A stretch of DNA of 32,380 nucleotides, from positions 1-32,380 of the forward strand of contig CANGSN010000003.1 in the NCBI GenBank assembly GCA_947455805.1, read 5' to 3'. Positions 26,999 to 32,380 of the stretch are shown piece after piece (position 1 is the first letter of the stretch; the number at the start of each line of letters is the position of its first letter). The notes under the pieces were generated by a model. That model saw nothing but the letters and a program-made list of their open reading frames with translations. It had not been told where the DNA came from and ran no database searches. The stretch is from Planctomycetota bacterium. Lineage in GTDB: Bacteria > Planctomycetota > UBA1135 > UBA2386. Both the position numbers and the translations under genes were made by a program.

Positions 26999-27053
26999 GC
27001 CGGCCGAGGAGGCGAACGGCAGAGGGCAGCGACCGCGGGCGTGCTCGCGGGCG

Positions 27054-27290
27054 CTACGCGGGATCAGGCGGCGCCGCCTTCCACGTCTCAGGCTTCCTCC
27101 GGCGATCGCGCTCGAACGGCTTACCGGCGCACTGGGCAAGGCCTCGTAGCTGCAGCGTGATCAGGTGGGCCTCCACCGCCTGCTTGTCGATCCCGGTCTG
27201 CGCCGCGATCTGGTCCACCGAGAGCATGTTGTGCGCGGCTCGCAGCGCGCTCAGCACACGGGACACGGCATTCTGGTCGCCCTCCTGCAT
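27054..27290 (-). CDS. Small winged-helix/HTH DNA-binding protein
   Basis: 78 aa MQEGDQNAVSRVLSALRAAHNMLSVDQIAAQTGIDKQAVEAHLITLQLRGLAQ..., wHTH pattern; TACGGT-N6-ATG upstream. Confidence 0.65.
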   Translation of the reverse strand: MQEGDQNAVSRVLSALRAAHNMLSVDQIAAQTGIDKQAVEAHLITLQLRGLAQCAGKPFERDRRRKPETWKAAPPDPA

Positions 27291-27493
27291 TCCCCCACCG
27301 TACGCAAGGCCTCACAGCGTTCCAGCCGCTCGTCGCAGGCGCTGGCTCTCGCTGCGGCGCAAGCCGCTCGTGTCCGCTGCTTCCGATGCGCAGCGCACGG
27401 CCAGACGCCGAGGGGCCGTTTGGTGCTTCGCATCACGGTCCGTATCGTGAGCAAGGCGGACGGTCGCCCCCAGCTGAGCGGGCAACCCATCTT

Positions 27494-27533
27494 GACATGC
27501 ATCGATGTCGAGGACCCGCGCGGGCCCCCTCGA
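27494..27533. repeat. Two adjacent dyads upstream of the lipoprotein pair
   Basis: GACAT-gcatcg-ATGTC (27494-27509) followed by TCGAGG-accCGCGCGggccc-CCTCGA hairpin (27508-27533) with internal palindrome CCCGCGCGGG. Confidence 0.5.
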
Positions 27534-27563
27534 CTCGTAGATGGGAACCTGTATCATGCAGAG

Positions 27564-27944
27564 ATGCAGATGCCTCTTTGGTTGTCGAGGTTCGTGAGAA
27601 CGATAGTGATATGCACGCTACCGCTCGCGACTTCGTGCTCTCTCCGCCTTGCGGACTTCAACGCAATATCGACCCGCAACGTCAATCTCGATCAGATCGA
27701 CCTCGACAGTGTGCCCGGCAAGCGCGTTGTCGGCACCTCGACGCGCTTCATCTTCTTGTTCATCCCATTTGGTCTGCCGACACTCGAGGAAGCGGTGGAT
27801 GATGCTCTCGACTCCGGTGGAGGCGACCTGATGACCGACACGGCGGTCTACAGCACTGGATGGTGGTTCCTCGTGGGCACGACTTCGATCGAGGTGCGCG
27901 GCTCGGTGGTAGACACGAAGAAGGCAAGGCGAGGGGGATCTTGA
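27564..27944 (+). CDS. Putative lipoprotein, paralogue 1
   Basis: Signal with LATSC lipobox; PTLEEAVDDALDSGGGDLMTDTAV shared with the next gene. Confidence 0.75.
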   Translation: MQMPLWLSRFVRTIVICTLPLATSCSLRLADFNAISTRNVNLDQIDLDSVPGKRVVGTSTRFIFLFIPFGLPTLEEAVDDALDSGGGDLMTDTAVYSTGWWFLVGTTSIEVRGSVVDTKKARRGGS

Positions 27945-28300
27945 TGTCATACCGACTTTGCACCGCAGTCTTGAGCACATTGCTGCTATCCGGCTGCGTC
28001 GTCCATCACGGCGACTTCACCGTACTCTCCAACAAGCTTGTGCGCCTTTCCGACTTCAACGTGTCGAAGGCTGAACGCCAGAAGGGCGTCGAGGGTACCG
28101 ACCAGCTGCACATCATCATTCTCTTCCCTACCAAGGGCAACACCACCCTGGAAGAGGCTGTAGATGACGCTCTCGCGAAGGGCGGTGGAGATGTGATGAC
28201 GGATGCGACCGTACGGCGATGGTTCTGGTACATTCCATACATCTATGGGCAGGAGGGTTGGTCCGTCACCGGAGACGTCATCAAGACGCGACGCAACTGA
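27944..28300 (+). CDS. Putative lipoprotein, paralogue 2
   Basis: MSYRLCTAVLSTLLLSGC lipobox; TTLEEAVDDALAKGGGDVMTDATV; 1-bp overlap with the preceding stop (TGATG), GGGGGA upstream. Confidence 0.8.
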   Translation: MSYRLCTAVLSTLLLSGCVVHHGDFTVLSNKLVRLSDFNVSKAERQKGVEGTDQLHIIILFPTKGNTTLEEAVDDALAKGGGDVMTDATVRRWFWYIPYIYGQEGWSVTGDVIKTRRN

Positions 28301-28545
28301 CCTGATACGGCTCCAGGAGCGATTTGGCTCAGCGTCTGGCGTGCCGGCAAGCGGCTCGACCGCCTGCGCCAACCAAGTCAGCAATGGCGAAGACGGCGAA
28401 GAGCACGAGGGACGGCGTCTCAACACCAACGCTGTGCGCTCTCCCGACCCGCTCGCTGCGAACACCGCCACAACGCGCCTGAGCCCCCAGTGGAACACCC
28501 CCCCACAACCTCGACGCCACACAGCCCCGCGCGCACGATGGAGCG

Positions 28546-31260
28546 ATGCGCCACCTCGCCCTCCCGCTCGCGGGCCTCGCGTTCGTCGCCTGCCTCGGCT
28601 CGGACCCGCAGCGACCAGCCGCCCCGCGCGAACGCGTTGGGCGCGGCACCGACGGGCGGCAGACCACATCGGTCAACCAGACGCTGACGCCGCGCGGGCA
28701 GCAGCTCGACCTGCCCGGCCTTCGCCCGCAGGTGCTCGCCTCGTCGCCGGACGGCCGCTTCCTCTACACCTCCGGCAAGACCAGCGAACTGCTCGTCGTC
28801 GACGCCGAGAACGGCACCGTGGCCCAGCGTGTGGCGCTGCCGAACGACGCGCAGCAGGCGCCGCTGCCGCCGAACAGCAAGGAGCAGAAGCCCGACAAGG
28901 ACGGCCAGGCCAGCTACACCGGCCTGTGTGTCGCTGCCGACGGCCGCACGCTGTGGCTCGCCAACGTGCGCGGCTCGATCAAGGTGTTCACCGTCGACGA
29001 AGCCGGAGTCGTCAAGCCGTCGCACAGCCTGCCGCTGCCGAAGGCGAACGCGCCGCGGCGCGACGAGGAGATCCCGAGCGGGCTCGCGCTGACCCCCGAC
29101 GGCGAACGGCTGCTCGTCTGCGGCAACCTGAGCAACCGCCTGCTCGAGATCGACGCGAAGACCGGTGTACTGCGCCGCAGCTTCGAGGTCGGCGTGGCGC
29201 CGTACGACGTCGTGCTGGTCGGCGACCGCGCGTTCGTCAGCAACCAGGGCGGTCGGCGGCCGGAGGCAGGCGACCTCACCGGCCCGGCCGGCCGCGGCAC
29301 CGTCGTGCGCGTCGATCCCGTGCGCCACATCGCCAGCGAAGGCAGCGTCACCGTCGTCGATCTGGCGCGCGGCAGCGTGCTGCGCGAGACGCGCACCGGC
29401 CTGCACGCCAGCGACCTCGCCGTGGCGCCGGGCGGCGCGTTCGTCGTCTGCGCCAACGCCGGCAGCGACACCGTTTCCGTGCTCGATCGCGACGGCAACC
29501 TGGTCGAGACCCTGTGGACGCGGCAGAAGCCGAGCGACCTGCTGCAGGCGTCGCCGAACGCGCTCTGCTTCGACGCGGACGGCGAACGCCTCTACGTCGC
29601 CAACGGCACGATGAACGCGATCGCCGTGCTGCACTTCGAACCCGAGGACCGCGGCGACAGCCGCCTGCTCGGCTTCGTACCCGTCGGCTGGTATCCCGGC
29701 GCGATGCTGTTCGACCAGGCGCGCGGGCGCCTCGCCGTCGCCAACGTGAAGGGCCTCGGCCCCGGCCGCCCGCGCAAGGGCAGCGGCATCGCCGAGTGGA
29801 ACAGCCACCAGCACCACGGCTCGCTGTCGCTGGTGCCGCTGCCGGCGGACGACGACGAGCTGCAGCGCCTGTCGCTGCAGGTCGACGCCAACCTGCGCCG
29901 CGACGCGATCGAGCACGCGTTGCTGCCGCCGCGCCCAGGCCAGCCGCCGCGCGCGATCCCCGAGCGCATCGGCGAGCCGAGCCGCATCCGCCACGTCGTC
30001 TACGTCATCAAGGAGAACCGCACCTACGACCAGGTGCTCGGCGACATCACGACCGGCGACGGCGACCCGCAACTGTGCGTGTTCGGCGAGCACTTCACGC
30101 CGAACCAGCACGCGCTGGCGCGGCAGTTCGTGCTGCTCCACAACACGTATTGCAGCGGCATCCTGTCGGCCGACGGCCACCAGTGGAGCACGGCAGCGTT
30201 CGCCAGCGACTACCTCGAGAAGAGCTTCGCCGGCTGGCCGCGCAGCTATCCCGACGGCATGGGCGAGGACGAGAAGGACGCGCTGTCGTACTCGCCGGCC
30301 GGCTTCTTGTGGGACCACGCGCTCGCCCGCGGCATCACGCTGCGCAACTACGGCGAGTTCTGCGGGCCGAAGGTGCGTTGGCGCGACGCCGAGAAGTACG
30401 GCGAGCCCCAGTTCCTCGACTGCTTCCGAGCCTGGCGCGACAAGACCGGCGACGTCGTGTTCGCCAGCGAACCCAGCGTGCCGTCGCTGCTGCCGCACAG
30501 TCCGCCGCACTACGTCGGATGGAGCATGGAGACCCCGGACCAGTATCGCGCCGACGTCGTGATCGACGAGCTGGCGCAGTTCGAGGCGAAGGGCGAGTTC
30601 CCGCAGCTGGTGCTGATCTGCCTGCCGAACGACCACACCAGCGGCACCAAGGCCGGCTGCCCGACGCCGGCGGCGTGCATGGCCGACAACGACCTCGCGT
30701 TCGGCCGCATCGTCGAGGCGCTGTCGAAGTCGCGCTTCTGGCCGCAGATGGCGATCTTCGGCATCGAGGACGATCCGCAGGCCGGCTGGGACCACCGCAG
30801 CGGCTACCGCACGACCTGCTACGTCGCGAGCCCGTTCGCGCGCCGCGGAGTGACGGTGTCGACGCAGTACAACACCACCAGCGTCCTGCGCACGATGGAG
30901 CAGATCCTCGGCATCCCGCCGATGAACGTGTTCGACGCCAGCGCCGAGCCGATGTTCGACTGCTTCACCGAGACGCCCGACCTGACGCCGTTCACGGCGC
31001 TGCCGACCAACGTGCCGCTCGACACGATGAACCCGCAGCCGACGTCGCTGATCGACCGCCAGCTGCGCGACGACGCCGCGGTGTCGGCGACGCTGAACTT
31101 CGCCGAGATCGACCGTGCGCCCGAGGACGTGCTGAACCGCATCCTGTGGCGCGCGATGCGCGGCTCGGTGGCGCCCTATCCGGAGTGGGCGATCACCAGC
31201 GGCGACGACGACGAGGAGGAAGAAGAGGAGGAGCGGCGGCGCGCGGCGGCGACGAAGTGA
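28546..31260 (+). CDS. YncE-like beta-propeller fused to phosphoesterase (alkaline-phosphatase/phospholipase C-like) domain, lipoprotein
   Basis: MRHLALPLAGLAFVAC lipobox; propeller SSPDGRFLYTSGKTSELLVVDAENGTV; phosphoesterase RHVVYVIKENRTYDQVLGDITTGDGDPQL...VLHNTYCSGILSADGHQWST; acidic C-terminal GDDDEEEEEEERRR. Confidence 0.85.
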   Translation: MRHLALPLAGLAFVACLGSDPQRPAAPRERVGRGTDGRQTTSVNQTLTPRGQQLDLPGLRPQVLASSPDGRFLYTSGKTSELLVVDAENGTVAQRVALPNDAQQAPLPPNSKEQKPDKDGQASYTGLCVAADGRTLWLANVRGSIKVFTVDEAGVVKPSHSLPLPKANAPRRDEEIPSGLALTPDGERLLVCGNLSNRLLEIDAKTGVLRRSFEVGVAPYDVVLVGDRAFVSNQGGRRPEAGDLTGPAGRGTVVRVDPVRHIASEGSVTVVDLARGSVLRETRTGLHASDLAVAPGGAFVVCANAGSDTVSVLDRDGNLVETLWTRQKPSDLLQASPNALCFDADGERLYVANGTMNAIAVLHFEPEDRGDSRLLGFVPVGWYPGAMLFDQARGRLAVANVKGLGPGRPRKGSGIAEWNSHQHHGSLSLVPLPADDDELQRLSLQVDANLRRDAIEHALLPPRPGQPPRAIPERIGEPSRIRHVVYVIKENRTYDQVLGDITTGDGDPQLCVFGEHFTPNQHALARQFVLLHNTYCSGILSADGHQWSTAAFASDYLEKSFAGWPRSYPDGMGEDEKDALSYSPAGFLWDHALARGITLRNYGEFCGPKVRWRDAEKYGEPQFLDCFRAWRDKTGDVVFASEPSVPSLLPHSPPHYVGWSMETPDQYRADVVIDELAQFEAKGEFPQLVLICLPNDHTSGTKAGCPTPAACMADNDLAFGRIVEALSKSRFWPQMAIFGIEDDPQAGWDHRSGYRTTCYVASPFARRGVTVSTQYNTTSVLRTMEQILGIPPMNVFDASAEPMFDCFTETPDLTPFTALPTNVPLDTMNPQPTSLIDRQLRDDAAVSATLNFAEIDRAPEDVLNRILWRAMRGSVAPYPEWAITSGDDDEEEEEEERRRAAATK

Positions 31261-31263
31261 TCG

Positions 31264-32380
31264 TCAGCGCCCGTCGTTCGCGCCTGCCGATGGCGGCTTC
31301 ACCTCGACGTCCGGACCGTTGTCGCGTTCGTCGGTGCCCTCGCGCACCAGCAGCAGCTTGCTGTTGGCGACGCGGTTCGTGCGGTTGCCGCGGATGGCGC
31401 CGCGCACGAAGCGGACGGCTTCGTCACCCATGATCCCGAACAAGAAGTCGTCGTCCGCCAGCTTGGCGCCCATGCCGCCGTCGATGCCCCGGACGACGCA
31501 GTCGACGAAGGCCGCCTGCTCGCATTCACGGAAACTGAACGCGGAGTAGTCAGCGCCCGAGTCCCGGAACAACACACCGACCAGATCGACACGCTTGCAC
31601 TTCGTGAAGTAGGCAACGCCGTTGCGGCACGTGTGGATCTCGCCGCGCTCCATGCGGAACCCGTCGACCTGCTCGGCGACGACGCCCTCGGTGCCACAGC
31701 CGAACAGCTCGCAGTCGCGCACGACGACGTTCTTGCAGTCCTTCAGCGTCAGCACCGGCGCCGTGCAGTAGTGCTCGACGCTGGTGTCGTGGCCGAGCAC
31801 GAGCCCTTCGAACGTGACGTCGCTGCAGCCTTCGCAGCGCACGACGTCGACCGGCGACTTGCCGAGCACACGCACCGGCCCGCCGATCGTGCACAGCCGC
31901 AGGTTGCGCACCCCCTTGATCACCAGGAACGGCACCGGATGCGGATCGCGGAACTCGACCGCCGGGTTGGCCGGCAGTTCGCCGTCGTCGTCGCTGCCGG
32001 TCAGCACGAACGGACCGCCGACGAGTTCGATCGTGCGGTCGCTGCCGATCGCCGCGATCAGCTGGCGCTGCGTGTGCACCTGCATGCGCTGGCGCGCCGG
32101 CGGCTTCTGCTTGGCGAGGATCTGCCACTCGCCGCGCAGCTTGCTCGCCATCTCGGCCGGCAGCGCCGAAGCGAACGCGAACTTCGCCGTGCCGACGCGC
32201 ACCTCCTCGCCGGTGATCGACACGCGCAGGCGCACGAAGCCGTCTTCGCCGGCGAGCCGCAGTTCGGCCTGCGTGTCGCGCACGGCGAACGGTTCCTTCG
32301 TCGCCGCATCGGCGGGCAGCGTGGCGCACAGCGCCTTCCGCAGCAGGCCGCCGTCATGGACGATCCCGCTGTACTCCGGC
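31264..32380 (-). CDS. Right-handed parallel beta-helix repeat protein (partial, 5' end outside window)
   Basis: Repeated VRDCELFGCGTEGVVAEQVDGFRMERGEIHTCRNGVAYFTKCKRVDLVGVLFRDSG pattern. The frame stays open upstream of the ORF-track start through window end (EYSGIVHDGGLLRKALCATLPADAATKEPFA...). Confidence 0.75.
   Translation of the reverse strand, partial: PEYSGIVHDGGLLRKALCATLPADAATKEPFAVRDTQAELRLAGEDGFVRLRVSITGEEVRVGTAKFAFASALPAEMASKLRGEWQILAKQKPPARQRMQVHTQRQLIAAIGSDRTIELVGGPFVLTGSDDDGELPANPAVEFRDPHPVPFLVIKGVRNLRLCTIGGPVRVLGKSPVDVVRCEGCSDVTFEGLVLGHDTSVEHYCTAPVLTLKDCKNVVVRDCELFGCGTEGVVAEQVDGFRMERGEIHTCRNGVAYFTKCKRVDLVGVLFRDSGADYSAFSFRECEQAAFVDCVVRGIDGGMGAKLADDDFLFGIMGDEAVRFVRGAIRGNRTNRVANSKLLLVREGTDERDNGPDVEVKPPSAGANDGR

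Noticed and set aside
28203-31433. 1076-aa plus-strand ORF overlapping the phosphoesterase, and the 791-aa antisense ORF at 28420-30795
   Set aside because: Low-complexity Arg/Ala/Pro/Gln composition without domain motifs; the 28546-31260 frame is convincing.
1-32380. CRISPR arrays, rRNA/tRNA genes, IS-element termini or transposases
   Set aside because: No regularly spaced repeats, cloverleaf-like segments, transposase motifs (DDE/HUH) or terminal inverted repeats recognised by eye.

Overview
High-GC bacterial chromosome segment, probably Planctomycetota. This is inferred from the gene content: a large secreted gluzincin with a lineage-type C-terminal region, an ECF sigma factor paired with an LRR protein, a PEP-CTERM VIT-domain protein, and a YncE-like/phosphoesterase fusion. 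I support about 31 CDSs, two of them cut by the window ends, and no rRNA, tRNA or CRISPR. The strongest candidate for an undescribed system is a compact two-gene cassette at 8897-10616. It encodes an OLD/RecF-type ABC ATPase followed one base later by a small Toprim-like (DUF4276-like) protein. Near-identical direct repeats bracket it (8799-8830 and 10646-10677, 30/32 identical), and the second copy is a leftover 3' end of the upstream dioxygenase gene. This looks like a recently inserted PARIS/OLD-like defence module. Other items of interest are recurrent -10-like hexamers exactly 6 nt upstream of start codons (probable leaderless transcripts), a MarR gene whose promoter overlaps a palindrome, an ECF sigma/LRR membrane-protein pair, an exosortase-sorted VIT protein with N-terminal TM helices, a paralogous lipoprotein pair in a lower-GC patch, and several palindromic intergenic elements. 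All homology calls are from motif recognition by eye; no searches were run.
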